64,000 bases of DNA from Cryptosporangium aurantiacum (GTDB lineage: Bacteria > Actinomycetota > Actinomycetes > Mycobacteriales > Cryptosporangiaceae). Positions 9,473 through 18,139 of the stretch are shown here, one piece after another. The notes under the pieces were generated by a model that made no database searches, had not been told where the DNA came from, and was given only the letters and a program-made list of their open reading frames with translations. The stretch is taken from the NCBI RefSeq assembly GCF_900143005.1, contig NZ_FRCS01000005.1, forward strand, positions 248,001 through 312,000, written 5' to 3'. Every line of letters begins with the position of its first letter. Position 1 is the first letter of the stretch. Both the position numbers and the translations under genes were made by a program.

Positions 9473-10921
9473 TCAGTGCGGGAGATCCTCCAGCATCTCG
9501 GTCACCAGTGCCGCGATCGGGCTGCGCTCGGAGCGCGTCAGCGTCACGTGCGCGAACAGCGGATGCCCCTTCAGCGTCTCCACCACGGCGGCGACCCCGT
9601 CGTGGCGTCCGACCCGGAGGTTGTCGCGCTGGGCGACGTCGTGGGTGAGCACGACCCGAGAGTTCGCGCCGACCCGCGAGAGCACGGTCAGCAGGACGCC
9701 GCGCTCCAGCGACTGCGCCTCGTCGACGATCACGAACGCGTCGTGCAGCGAGCGGCCGCGGATGTGGGTCAGCGGCAGCACCTCGAGCAGCCCGCGCCCC
9801 AGCACCTCCTCCACCACCGCGTCGCTGACCAGCGCGCCGAGCGTGTCGAAGACCGCCTGACCCCACGGGCTCATCTTCTCGGCCTCGCTGCCCGGCAGGT
9901 AGCCCAGCTCCTGGCCACCCACCGCGTACAGCGGACGGAACACCACGACCTTCTTGTGGGCGCGACGCTCCATGACCTGCTCCAGGCCCGCGCACAGCGC
10001 CAACGCCGACTTACCGGTCCCGGCTCGGCCGCCCAGCGACACGATGCCGACCTCGTCGTCCAGCAGCAGGTCGAGCGCGACCCGCTGCTCGGCCGACCGG
10101 CCGTGCAGACCGAACGCGTCCCGGTCACCGCGGACGAGACGCACGGTCTTGTCCGGGCGCACGCGAGCCAGCGCCGAGCCACGACCGGAGTGCAGAACCA
10201 GGCCGGTGTGGCACGGCAGGCCCTGCGCCTCGGCCAGGTCGATCGTCTCCTCGCCGTACAGCCGGGCCATCTCCTCGTCGCTGATGTCGAGGTCGACCAT
10301 GCCGGTCCAGGGCCGCTCGGCCACCGACACCATCTCGGCGCGGTACTCGTCGGCGGTCAGACCGACTGCCCCGGCCTTGACCCGCAGCGGGACGTCCTTG
10401 GTCACCAGGACGACGTCCGCGCCTTCGGCGGCCAGGTTCAACGCGACGGCCAGGATCCGGGCGTCGTTGGTCTCGGCGCGGAAGCCGGGAGGCAGGTTGT
10501 CGGTCGACGCGTGGTTCAGCTCGATGCGCACGAGGCCGCCCGCCTCGTTCACCGGCACCGCGACGTCCAGCCGGCCGTGCTTCACCCGCAGGTCGTCGAG
10601 CATGCGGAGCGTCTGCCGGGCGAACCAGCCCAGCTCCGGGTGGTGACGCTTGCCCTCCAGTTCGGTGATGACGACGAGCGGAAGGACTACCTCGTGCTCA
10701 GCGAACCGCCCCAGCGCACCGGGGTCGGAGAGCAGGACGGAGGTGTCCAGCACGTAGACCTTGCCGCCGCTCGATGGGTGGCCCTCCGCACGCGGCGCCC
10801 GCTCCCGGGTGCGCTTCAGTGTCGGAGAGTCCGAAGCGGACGGAACTTCCTCCGCGGGCGCGACGACCTCAGGGAGAGCGGTGTCGCTCAGCGAGGTCCT
10901 TGGGGTACGACGATCGGACAT
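9473..10921 (-). CDS. phoH2: PhoH2: PIN-domain ribonuclease fused to PhoH ATPase
   Basis: The 482-residue protein begins with a disordered 50-residue tail. A PIN domain follows (about 55-190; [13 protein letters not shown] carries the first acidic metal ligands, later [10 protein letters not shown] and LVTKD). A PhoH ATPase domain completes it (about 270-482; Walker [12 protein letters not shown] near 298 and Walker B VIVDEAQ near 397). Studied PIN-PhoH proteins unwind and cleave RNA in an ATP-dependent way. The start ATG 10921 has AGGAG upstream. No antitoxin gene precedes it: the 249 bases upstream hold no convincing ORF. PhoH near a cis-prenyltransferase gene is a common actinobacterial arrangement. 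Confidence 0.9.
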   Translation of the reverse strand: MSDRRTPRTSLSDTALPEVVAPAEEVPSASDSPTLKRTRERAPRAEGHPSSGGKVYVLDTSVLLSDPGALGRFAEHEVVLPLVVITELEGKRHHPELGWFARQTLRMLDDLRVKHGRLDVAVPVNEAGGLVRIELNHASTDNLPPGFRAETNDARILAVALNLAAEGADVVLVTKDVPLRVKAGAVGLTADEYRAEMVSVAERPWTGMVDLDISDEEMARLYGEETIDLAEAQGLPCHTGLVLHSGRGSALARVRPDKTVRLVRGDRDAFGLHGRSAEQRVALDLLLDDEVGIVSLGGRAGTGKSALALCAGLEQVMERRAHKKVVVFRPLYAVGGQELGYLPGSEAEKMSPWGQAVFDTLGALVSDAVVEEVLGRGLLEVLPLTHIRGRSLHDAFVIVDEAQSLERGVLLTVLSRVGANSRVVLTHDVAQRDNLRVGRHDGVAAVVETLKGHPLFAHVTLTRSERSPIAALVTEMLEDLPH

Positions 10922-11051
10922 GAGGTGCTCCTGGTCCCGCGGGCGCGCACCCGTGCGCCCACTGGCTCGCCGGGTCCGGTACCCGCCCCACGGGGCCGGG
11001 TGCCGGCCCCGCGACGAAGACAACCGATCGAAGGTTTCAACGCCTGGGCCT

Positions 11052-11080
11052 CCCGGGTGGGGATCAAGAACCCCACCGGG
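11052..11080 (-). terminator. Possible terminator after the PucR-type regulator
   Basis: CCCGGGTGGGG (11052-11062) pairs with CCCCACCGGG (11071-11080) with one bulged G and an eight-base ATCAAGAA loop. It lies about 90 bases beyond the PucR stop on the minus strand and 130 bases before phoH2. It could instead be part of the phoH2 leader. Confidence 0.4.
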
Positions 11081-11170
11081 ACGAACGCTACGCCGTCAGA
11101 ACGGTTTGCGGGTCCTTAACGCCCAGACTTGCAGTACCAGCATGTGAACATCCCGTAACAGGACAGGCAC

Positions 11171-12373
11171 TTAGACGGGCACGGCCTGCTTGCTGAGCAA
11201 CTGGTGACCCCGCAACGCCATCTCGAACTCGAGCCGCACGAGCGGGTCGCGCAACCGGTCGCCGAACAGGCTTTCTGCGCGGCGGAGGCGGTACCGGACG
11301 GTCTGCGGGTGCAGGTTCAACAGCTGCGCGACGGCCGGTGCGCCGTTCCGGCAACTGAGCGACGCGAGCAGCGTCTCGACCATGCGCTGCTGCTGGCGTG
11401 GCGTCAGCTCACGCAGCGGGCCGAGGTGCCGGTCGATCAGCATCTGCACGAACGCCTCGTTCTCGAGCAGCACGACGGTGGCCAGGTGCGGCTCCGCGCG
11501 CAGGACGCCGTGCTCGGGACGCTCGACGATGCCACGCTCGACCAGGTCGAGACAACGGCGGGCGAGCTGGAGCGAGTTACGGGCCGATCCGAGCGGCACC
11601 ACCGGACCGGCGACCAGCAAACACCCGGCGGCGAACCACCGATGGGCCTGGTCCACCCACGCGCCGTCGGCCGGAAGCAGCAGGAACGGTCGTCCGCCGC
11701 CGCTGCCCGCGAGCACCTCGCGGGGCAGGTCGGTGCCGATCCGCGCGGCGCCGCGCACGATGACCGCGACCACCTCGTCCGGGACCGGCCAGCGGGCGGC
11801 TCGCGCGGCCTCGGCCAGGGTGCCCTCCGCGACGCCGGGCGTCAGCAGCAGCTTGAGCAGCCGGCCGCGACGCCGGTCGTCGGGCGCCGAGGCGGCGGCG
11901 TAGCCCTCGGTGGCGTGCTCGGCCAGCTCGTCGATGTGAGCGAAGACGGCGTCCGCGATGCGGTAGATCTGTGCGGGCGGCACACCGGCGATGCTGCTCA
12001 GCTCCGCCCAGCGTCGCCAGGACAGTCGAGCGCCCACGCGGTACGCGGAGTGCAGCGCGTCGAGGCTGCGCCCGGCCCGCCGTTCGGCCCGGCCGATCGC
12101 GCGGTGGACCTCGGCCGCGGTCTCCAGGTCACCGTCGCGCCGGCTCACCCGGCCGACGAACTCCTGCAGCGCCTGCTCGACGCCGCGCTGGATCGTGTGC
12201 CGGTAGTCGGCGTCGCCCGGCCGGTCGTACTCCGGGACCTGGCGGGAGATCTCCCGGACCATCTGGGCGGCCAGATCGGGGATCTCCCGGCGCATCAGCG
12301 GCGCCATGTCGCTCGGCAGCGTCGGCCACGGACTCGACAGGTCCGGCCGATGGCTCTGGATGGCCTGCTTCAT
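11171..12373 (-). CDS. PucR/CdaR-family transcriptional regulator
   Basis: This 400-residue regulator has an N-terminal helical sensory region, a central GGDEF-like degenerate region and a C-terminal PucR-type HTH. In the last 65 residues, LTPRQQQRMVETLLASLSC then AVAQLLNLHPQTVRYRLRRAESLFG give the HTH_30 signature. Several actinobacterial members (for example FasR in Streptomyces) control fatty-acid synthesis, but no fab cluster is next to it here. ATG 12373 is preferred over 12388 because GTGAGGTG lies upstream at proper spacing. The target is unknown; phoH2 and the uppS-like gene are its neighbours on the same strand. Confidence 0.82.
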   Translation of the reverse strand: MKQAIQSHRPDLSSPWPTLPSDMAPLMRREIPDLAAQMVREISRQVPEYDRPGDADYRHTIQRGVEQALQEFVGRVSRRDGDLETAAEVHRAIGRAERRAGRSLDALHSAYRVGARLSWRRWAELSSIAGVPPAQIYRIADAVFAHIDELAEHATEGYAAASAPDDRRRGRLLKLLLTPGVAEGTLAEAARAARWPVPDEVVAVIVRGAARIGTDLPREVLAGSGGGRPFLLLPADGAWVDQAHRWFAAGCLLVAGPVVPLGSARNSLQLARRCLDLVERGIVERPEHGVLRAEPHLATVVLLENEAFVQMLIDRHLGPLRELTPRQQQRMVETLLASLSCRNGAPAVAQLLNLHPQTVRYRLRRAESLFGDRLRDPLVRLEFEMALRGHQLLSKQAVPV

Positions 12374-12519
12374 CGCACACCTCACCAATAGGCGACACAG
12401 TTCACGACGAGAGCGAACTCACGGTATCCACACCGGTGCGATTTCACCGGTTCGAGCGCGCAGCTTTGTGCGCCTGCCCAGCCGGGCGAGGCGCGGTGAA
12501 CGGACCGTGAACGGACCCC

Positions 12520-13287
12520 TCAGACTCCGAAGCGCCGGTTGCGCTTCGCGTAGTCGCGGAGCGCACGGAGGAAGTCGGTTCGCCGGAAGTCCGGCCAGTG
12601 CGCGTCGCAGAAGTAGAACTCCGAGTGCGCGCTCTGCCACAGCAGGAACCCGGACAGCCGCTGTTCGCCCGACGTCCGGATGACCAGGTCGGGATCCGGC
12701 TGCCCCTTGGTGTAGAGGTGTTCGGCGATGTGATCGACGTCGAGCACCTCGGCCAGTTCCTCGATCGGCGTCCCGAGGCCGGCGTGCTCGTGCAGCAGCG
12801 ACCGCACCGCGTCGGCGATCTCCCGGCGCCCGCCGTACCCGACCGCGATGTTCACCGAGGTGCCGGTCTTCCCGTGGGTCCGCTCGGCGGCGTCCTTGAG
12901 GATTCGGGACGTCTCGGCGGGCAGCAGGTCGAGCGCGCCCACCATCCGCAGCCGCCACGGTTGGTCGTCGGCGGCGAGATCGGTCGCGACGCCCTCGATG
13001 ATCCGCAGCAGCGGCGCGAGCTCGCTCTCCGGACGCGTCAGGTTGTCGGTGGAGAGCAGCCACAGCGTCACGACCTCGACGCCCTGGTCGGTGCACCACC
13101 CGAGAACCTTCTCGATCTTCCGCGCGCCGACGTGATGGCCCTCGTTGGGGTCGTCGAACCCGGCTTCCCGGGCCCACCGCCGGTTACCGTCGAGGATCAC
13201 CCCGACGTGCCGGGGACGCGGTGCGCCGGTCAGCTTGCGGACGAGCCGCCGCTCGTAGAGGGAGTAGATGACATCCCGAACAGCCAC
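12520..13287 (-). CDS. uppS: Short-chain cis-prenyltransferase (isoprenyl diphosphate synthase, Rv1086-like)
   Basis: The enzyme condenses isopentenyl diphosphate onto an allylic diphosphate in Z configuration. In mycobacteria the related Rv1086 makes Z,E-farnesyl diphosphate for decaprenyl phosphate. The 255-residue product shows all family blocks: GVILDGNRRWAR with the catalytic Asp near residue 34, WLLSTDNLTRP, AVGYGGRREI, DLVIRTSGEQRLSGFLLWQ and the closing DAHWPDF. GTG 13287 is the start; its ribosome site is weak. The frame is open upstream without similarity. The pckG terminator separates it from the gene before it. Confidence 0.88.
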   Translation of the reverse strand: MAVRDVIYSLYERRLVRKLTGAPRPRHVGVILDGNRRWAREAGFDDPNEGHHVGARKIEKVLGWCTDQGVEVVTLWLLSTDNLTRPESELAPLLRIIEGVATDLAADDQPWRLRMVGALDLLPAETSRILKDAAERTHGKTGTSVNIAVGYGGRREIADAVRSLLHEHAGLGTPIEELAEVLDVDHIAEHLYTKGQPDPDLVIRTSGEQRLSGFLLWQSAHSEFYFCDAHWPDFRRTDFLRALRDYAKRNRRFGV

Positions 13288-13365
13288 CCCGGAAGGGTAC
13301 GCCTCGGAACTGCGCACTCGGAACGACAAGTCGGTTACCGATGCGCTACTGATCGGTGAGCGGAC

Positions 13366-13396
13366 GGACCCGGTCGGCCGAGAGACCGACCGGGCC
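13366..13396 (-). terminator. Terminator after pckG
   Basis: A 9-bp stem (13369-13377 with 13386-13394) and eight-base loop are extended by two pairs past a bulged A. It lies 11 bases beyond the pckG stop on the minus strand. There is no T-run, as is common in high-GC actinomycetes. Confidence 0.65.
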
Positions 13397-13406
13397 ACCA
13401 GATCTC

Positions 13407-15245
13407 TTACTGCACGCCGAGTTTGGTCTTCAGGACGTCGAGCTCGGCCCAGAGAACGCCGGGCAGTTTGTCGCCGAACTTCTCGAACCACTCGGTGACC
13501 TGCGGGATCTCCGCGCGCCACTCGTCGGCGTCCACCGCCAGCGCGGCCGCGACCTGCTCCGGGGTGAGGTCGAGCCCGGAGACGTCCAGCGCACCCGGCG
13601 CGGGCACGTGGCCGATCGGCGTGTCGACGGCGTCGGCCGTGCCCTGGATCCGCTCGACGACCCACTTGAGCACGCGGCTGTTCTCGCCGAAGCCCGGCCA
13701 GAGGAAGCCACCGTCGGCGTCCCGGCGGAACCAGTTGACGTAGAAGATCTTCGGCAGCTTGGACGCGTCGCCGGTCGGGCCGCCCTTGCCGATCTCGATC
13801 CAGTGCCGGAAGTAGTCACCGGCGTTGTAGCCGATGAACGGCAGCATCGCCATCGGGTCACGCCGCACGACGCCGACCGCGCCGGCCGCCGCCGCGGTGG
13901 TCTCCGACGACAGCGTCGCACCGAGGTAGACGCCGTGGTTCCAGTCGCGCGCCTCGCTGACCAGCGGGATCGTCGTCTTCCGGCGTCCACCGAACAGGAT
14001 CGCCGAGATCGGGACGCCGTTCGGGTCCTCCCACTCCGGCGCGATGATCGGGCACTGCCCGGCCGGGGTGCAGAACCGCGAGTTCGGGTGCGACGAGGGC
14101 TCCGACGAGTCCGGGGTCCAGTCGCGACCCTTCCAGTCGGTCAGGTGCGCCGGCGGCTCTTCGGTCATGCCCTCCCACCACACGTCGCCGTCGTCGGTCA
14201 GCGCGACGTTCGTGAAGAGCGAGTTGCCGATATCGATCGTCCGCATCGCGTTGGCGTTGGTGTGCCACCCGGTGCCGGGAGCCACTCCGAAGAAGCCGAA
14301 CTCGGGGTTGAGCGCGTAGAGCCGGCCGTCGTCGCCGAAGCGCATCCAGGCGATGTCGTCGCCGAGCACCTCGACCTTCCAGCCTGGGATCGTCGGCTCG
14401 AGCATCGCGAGGTTGGTCTTGCCGCAGGCCGACGGGAACGCCGCGGCGATGTAGTTGACCTCGCCCTGCGGGTCGGTGAGCTTGAGGATGAGCATGTGCT
14501 CGGCGAGCCAGCCCTCGTCGCGCGCCATCACGCTGGCGATCCGCAGCGAGAAGCACTTCTTGCCGAGCAGCGAGTTACCGCCGTAGCCGGAGCCGTAGCT
14601 CCAGATCTTCCGCTCCTCGGGGAACTGGACGATGTACTTCTCCGGGTTGCACGGCCAGGCGACGTCCTGCTGGCCGGGCTCGAGCGGCGCACCGATCGAG
14701 TGCAGCGCCGGGACGAACTTCGCGTCCGAACCCATCTTCGCGAGGACGTCGGACCCCATCCGGGTCATGATCCGCATGCTGGTGACGACGTACGCGGAGT
14801 CGGTGATCTCGACGCCGAACATCGGGTCGGCCGCGGTGAGCGGACCCATGCAGAACGGGATGACGTACATCGTCCGGCCGCGCATGCAGCCCCGGTAGAG
14901 GCCGGTCATGATGGCCTTCATCTCGGCCGGGTCCATCCAGTTGTTGGTCGGACCGGCGTCGGCCGGGTCGACCGAGCAGATGAACGTCCGCTCCTCGACT
15001 CGAGCGACGTCCGAGGGGTCGGTCCGGGCCCAGAACGAGTTCGGCTTCTTCTCCGCGTTCAGGCGGACGAGCGTGCCGCCCTCGACCAGCTCGTCGGTGA
15101 GGCGGACCCACTCCTCGTCGGAACCATCGACCCAGACGACACGGTCGGGCGTGGTGAGCTCTGCGGTCTCCCGAACCCAGGCAAGCAGCTCCGCGTGGGT
15201 CGTCGGGGCCTCGGCCAAGCCGGGGATCGCGGTGGGGGCTGACAT
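13407..15245 (-). CDS. pckG: GTP-dependent phosphoenolpyruvate carboxykinase
   Basis: PckG converts oxaloacetate and GTP to phosphoenolpyruvate, the first step of gluconeogenesis. The 612-residue length is typical of the GTP class. Visible signatures are [10 protein letters not shown] near 126, [14 protein letters not shown] near 217, and the kinase-1a P-loop FPSACGKTN (270-278), including the hyper-reactive Cys274 that marks the GTP-dependent family; a GGRRKTT segment comes later. ATG 15245 is preceded by GAGGAGTG. It diverges from the TrhA-like gene. With two fumarases nearby, this part of the chromosome is rich in TCA and anaplerotic genes. Confidence 0.97.
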   Translation of the reverse strand: MSAPTAIPGLAEAPTTHAELLAWVRETAELTTPDRVVWVDGSDEEWVRLTDELVEGGTLVRLNAEKKPNSFWARTDPSDVARVEERTFICSVDPADAGPTNNWMDPAEMKAIMTGLYRGCMRGRTMYVIPFCMGPLTAADPMFGVEITDSAYVVTSMRIMTRMGSDVLAKMGSDAKFVPALHSIGAPLEPGQQDVAWPCNPEKYIVQFPEERKIWSYGSGYGGNSLLGKKCFSLRIASVMARDEGWLAEHMLILKLTDPQGEVNYIAAAFPSACGKTNLAMLEPTIPGWKVEVLGDDIAWMRFGDDGRLYALNPEFGFFGVAPGTGWHTNANAMRTIDIGNSLFTNVALTDDGDVWWEGMTEEPPAHLTDWKGRDWTPDSSEPSSHPNSRFCTPAGQCPIIAPEWEDPNGVPISAILFGGRRKTTIPLVSEARDWNHGVYLGATLSSETTAAAAGAVGVVRRDPMAMLPFIGYNAGDYFRHWIEIGKGGPTGDASKLPKIFYVNWFRRDADGGFLWPGFGENSRVLKWVVERIQGTADAVDTPIGHVPAPGALDVSGLDLTPEQVAAALAVDADEWRAEIPQVTEWFEKFGDKLPGVLWAELDVLKTKLGVQ

Positions 15246-15487
15246 CGATCACTCCTCGGGTGGGCGGACGCTGACCGGTTTTCCCGTCCGTGGGGAAACG
15301 CCAGAACCCCGCGCAACGGCGGGTTCGGGCGGGGTGTGCCAGTCAGCGTAGACCCGACAGAACGGGCTATCGGCCGTCCAGATTGTGAGAACTTGCATAG
15401 GCATCGATTCAGTACGAACGTTCGCTCACGAGCCCTGTGAGCAGTCCGTTCACTGTTCCGCCGACTAGGTTTCATCAGTCTTGACGC
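15246..15487. promoter_or_regulatory. Divergent promoter region, pckG and hemolysin-III gene
   Basis: These 242 bases separate divergent starts. The pckG ribosome site is at the left edge. The stretch 15380-15480 is less GC-rich (for example around 15385-15425) and is the likeliest promoter zone. No clear operator was identified. Confidence 0.4.
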
Positions 15488-16309
15488 ATGCTCAGCGTGC
15501 GCTCACGACAACCAAACCTACGGTCGCGTAACCTCGAAAACGTGCGTAGCGATGACGTGACGACCGAAACTCCAACGACCGACAACCTGACGGCCGGCGG
15601 CGTGACGATCGCGGACGTGGCGGCGGAGGCCGCTGACGGATCCTCGGTCCTGCTGACTTCCAAGGCCGACCCCCTGGGCCGCCCACGGATGCGCGGCTGG
15701 TTGCACGTGTACGCCGTCGGCGTGGCCGCGGTGTGCGGAATCGTGCTGTGCAGCATCGCGGCGAGCCGGCCCGGGTGGAACTACTTCTACGGGTGCCTGG
15801 TGTACAGCCTCACCGTGTGTGGCCTGTTCGGGACCAGCGCGCTCTACCACCGGCGTATCTGGGGCCCGCGCGGGTACGCCACGATGAAGCGCCTCGACCA
15901 TTCGATGATCTTCGTGTTCATCGCGGGGACCTACACGCCCTTCTGTTTGTTTCTGCTCGAACCACCGAAAGCCGACTGGCTCCTGCTCGTGGTCTGGCTC
16001 GGCGCCGCGCTCGGCGTGGCGTTGAAGATGGCCTGGCCGGCCGCGCCCAAGTGGCTCGGCACGCCGCTCTACATCGCACTCGGCTGGATCGCCGTTCTCG
16101 TCCTGCCCGAGATCGGGCACGCGAGCATAACGGCGCTGGTCCTGCTCGCGGTGGGCGGCGTCATCTACTCGGTCGGCGCGGTCTTCTACGCGACCGGCTG
16201 GCCGAACCCCTGGCCGACGACGTTCGGCCACCACGAGTTCTTCCACGCGTGCACGCTCGTGGCGGCCATCTGCCACCACATCGCGATCTACTTCGCGGTG
16301 TTCGCTTAG
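15488..16309 (+). CDS. trhA: Hemolysin III / TrhA-family (PAQR-like) seven-helix membrane protein
   Basis: The protein has up to 273 residues with about 65 polar residues, then seven predicted membrane helices. Conserved family residues are visible: SALYHRR, a DHSMIFVFIAGTYTP block and the C-terminal GHHEFFHACTLVAAICHH with the histidines that bind zinc in PAQR-fold proteins. Bacterial members influence membrane energetics and lipid homeostasis; hemolysis is a historical label. The start is uncertain: ATG 15488 and GTG 15542 are in frame and neither has a strong ribosome site; the TM region is unaffected. It converges with a hypothetical gene across a strong terminator. Confidence 0.85.
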   Translation: MLSVRSRQPNLRSRNLENVRSDDVTTETPTTDNLTAGGVTIADVAAEAADGSSVLLTSKADPLGRPRMRGWLHVYAVGVAAVCGIVLCSIAASRPGWNYFYGCLVYSLTVCGLFGTSALYHRRIWGPRGYATMKRLDHSMIFVFIAGTYTPFCLFLLEPPKADWLLLVVWLGAALGVALKMAWPAAPKWLGTPLYIALGWIAVLVLPEIGHASITALVLLAVGGVIYSVGAVFYATGWPNPWPTTFGHHEFFHACTLVAAICHHIAIYFAVFA

Positions 16310-16328
16310 CTTCTGTCTATATCGAACA

Positions 16329-16359
16329 GAAGGCCGACCCCTACCAGGGGTCGGCCTTC
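16329..16359. terminator. Terminator between trhA and the convergent hypothetical gene
   Basis: A perfect 13-bp stem (16329-16341 with 16347-16359) has a five-base TACCA loop, 20 bases beyond the trhA stop. Confidence 0.85.
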
Positions 16360-16450
16360 GTCGTTCGGTGCGCCACATGCGCTACCGAGCCGTCAACCTC
16401 AGCATTCGGACGCTCTGCCGCGCGCCTCCGTAGGCGGCGTGAGTTATCCC

Positions 16451-17050
16451 TCAGGCGGTGGCTTCGGGACCGGACACATCCGGGGAGGAGCCATCGGGAC
16501 CGGCGGAGCGGACCCGATCGACCTCACTCATCGCCGCGCGCAGCTGATCGAGCCACTCGTCCGCGTTGCGCCCGACGAGCCGCACGCACCACGCCAGCGC
16601 ATCCGAGCGGGAGCGGGCCACCCCGGCGTCGACGAGCGTGTCGAGCACCTGCCGCTCCGGCTGGCGCAACCGCGTCATGACCGGGGCGGAGTGCGTGGTG
16701 AACAGCTCGCGCGTACCACCGGCCACCGCGCCCCAGGACACCTTCCGGCCGTACCGGTGCTCACCCTCGCGGGCGACCCGGATCCGGGCGTCGCGGGTCT
16801 CCTCCCGGAACCGGGCGATCAGGCCGGCCTCGTGCGCTGCCTTGTCGGCGTCCGACGCGTCGGGGGCGTGCTCGATCGGTACCGCGCCGACGACCAGAAT
16901 CTCGTCGCGGTCGACCTCGACCTCCGGCGCTCCGACGAACCATCCGCCGGGCAACCGTCCGGCGAACCACGCCGGGGCGTCCTCGGCCGGAGGAAGGTCA
17001 GCCTGCTGCCAGCCGCCGGATCGCCCGAACCCTCTTCCCTGTCCGCGCAT
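16451..17050 (-). CDS. Conserved actinobacterial protein with ribbon-helix-helix-like C-terminal segment
   Basis: The 199-residue protein has no named function I can support. Residues 1-110 contain a tryptophan- and glycine-rich part, then an acidic/basic alternating stretch. The C-terminal third reads PVMTRLRQPERQVLD then LVDAGVARSRSDALAWCVRLVG, which resembles the ribbon-helix-helix pattern of Arc/CopG-type DNA-binding proteins in actinobacterial hypotheticals. ATG 17050 is chosen over GTG 17059 because AAAGAGG sits at the right distance. It diverges from a TetR-family gene, so the two may share an operator. Confidence 0.65.
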   Translation of the reverse strand: MRGQGRGFGRSGGWQQADLPPAEDAPAWFAGRLPGGWFVGAPEVEVDRDEILVVGAVPIEHAPDASDADKAAHEAGLIARFREETRDARIRVAREGEHRYGRKVSWGAVAGGTRELFTTHSAPVMTRLRQPERQVLDTLVDAGVARSRSDALAWCVRLVGRNADEWLDQLRAAMSEVDRVRSAGPDGSSPDVSGPEATA

Positions 17051-17172
17051 CGCTTCCACCTCTTTCTAACGTTGCACTGATTACAGCATTACACACCCGC
17101 GCGACCAGTAGAAGACCAACCCCTCGCCGACGAGCGTCGGCGCTCAGTCCTGCACAACGCCGCGAAACGATC
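17051..17172. promoter_or_regulatory. Divergent region with ATTACA direct repeat
   Basis: This AT-richer stretch contains ATTACA-GC-ATTACA (17080-17093) between the hypothetical gene and the TetR gene. It is a candidate operator or promoter element. TetR-like coding similarity also runs through 17143-17172, so the true regulatory part may be short and the TetR gene may start inside this interval. Confidence 0.4.
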
Positions 17173-17889
17173 GTGCGGGCCGCTCTACCGCTGGTCGCCG
17201 AACGCGGAGCGGCGGTCACCACCGCCGAGGTGGCCCGGGCAGCCGGGATCGCCGAAGGCACGATCTTCCGAGTCTTCCCGGACAAGAACGCGCTACTCGA
17301 CGCCTGCGTGGTCGAGACACTCCGGCCCGATCAGGTTCTCGCCGAGCTCGCTTCGATCGAGCTCGGCCAGCCGCTGGAGGCCCGGCTCACCGAGGCCGCC
17401 GACGCCCTGACCGCCCATTTGACGCGGATCGGCACGGTGCTCGGAGTCCTGCACGCCACCGGCCGCCCGCTCGCGCGCCGCCAACCCCCACCCGCCGATA
17501 CCCCACCCGCCGCCGAGCCCTCTGCGGAAACCCCACCCGCCGCACAGACCGAACCCGCCGCACAGACCGAACCCGCCGACCGAACCGACCCGGCCGCACA
17601 GACCCCGCCGACCGCGTACTTCGCGCGGGCCGGTGACGCCCGGCGCACCAGAGAGGACCTGTCCGACGCCGCCGCCGGCGCGCGCACCCGCGACGACAGC
17701 CAGCAGGCCACCGCGGAGGCACTGGCCGAGCTGTTCGAGCCCGAACGCGACCGGCTCCGGATCCCGCCGGACCAGGCCGCGGGCATCTTCCTCAGCCTGC
17801 TGTTCGCGCGCGGCCGCCAGCCCCGTCCCGCCGCCGACCTCGAGACCACGGTCGACGTCTTCCTCCACGGCGCGCTCGGCGCCGCGTGA
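17173..17889 (+). CDS. TetR-family regulator with proline/alanine linker; start uncertain
   Basis: The N-terminal HTH is clear: LPLVAERGAAVTTAEVARAAG, then IAEGTIFRVFPDKNALLDAC. Family similarity continues at least ten codons upstream of GTG 17173 (the codons read S-P-A-Q-R-R-E-T-I), yet no ATG, GTG or in-frame TTG exists in that stretch; only ATT 17080 or CTG 17077 would restore it. So the start is either non-canonical or the protein lacks part of helix 1. Between the HTH and C-terminal domain, residues about 100-160 form a low-complexity P/A/T/E linker with a perfect 18-bp tandem repeat (17536-17553 and 17554-17571, encoding PAAQTE twice). The ligand is unknown. Confidence 0.7.
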   Translation: MRAALPLVAERGAAVTTAEVARAAGIAEGTIFRVFPDKNALLDACVVETLRPDQVLAELASIELGQPLEARLTEAADALTAHLTRIGTVLGVLHATGRPLARRQPPPADTPPAAEPSAETPPAAQTEPAAQTEPADRTDPAAQTPPTAYFARAGDARRTREDLSDAAAGARTRDDSQQATAEALAELFEPERDRLRIPPDQAAGIFLSLLFARGRQPRPAADLETTVDVFLHGALGAA

Positions 17890-17996
17890 GCCGCACACGG
17901 ATACGGATGCGGATACCCGCCGTCGCCGCTACCGTCGCCGCAGCGGCACCCGGCTCGCGCAGCCCGCCCGCCCCCGGGGTGGCGCCGCTCCCCACC

Positions 17997-18112
17997 GGAT
18001 GGACGTGGCCCTTTCCGCGTCGCGCGGAGTGTCGTTGCGGCGGTTTCCGTGTCCTGGCACGGAAACCGCCACAACGATGAAGCGAGGCAGGCGGAGAACG
18101 CCGCATCCATCC
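17997..18112. repeat. 116-bp imperfect palindrome between convergent genes
   Basis: Two 55-base arms (17997-18051 and 18058-18112) around a six-base loop match at roughly 70% of positions. The inner 19 bp (18033-18051 with 18058-18076) have one mismatch, and the outer ends GGATGG/CCATCC match. The inner part would work as a bidirectional terminator for the TetR and asparagine-synthetase-like genes. The conserved outer arms are more than a terminator needs and resemble a REP/MITE-like hairpin element. Confidence 0.6.
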
Positions 18113-18139
18113 CGGCCCAGCGGCGCGGTGGCCTCGGGA

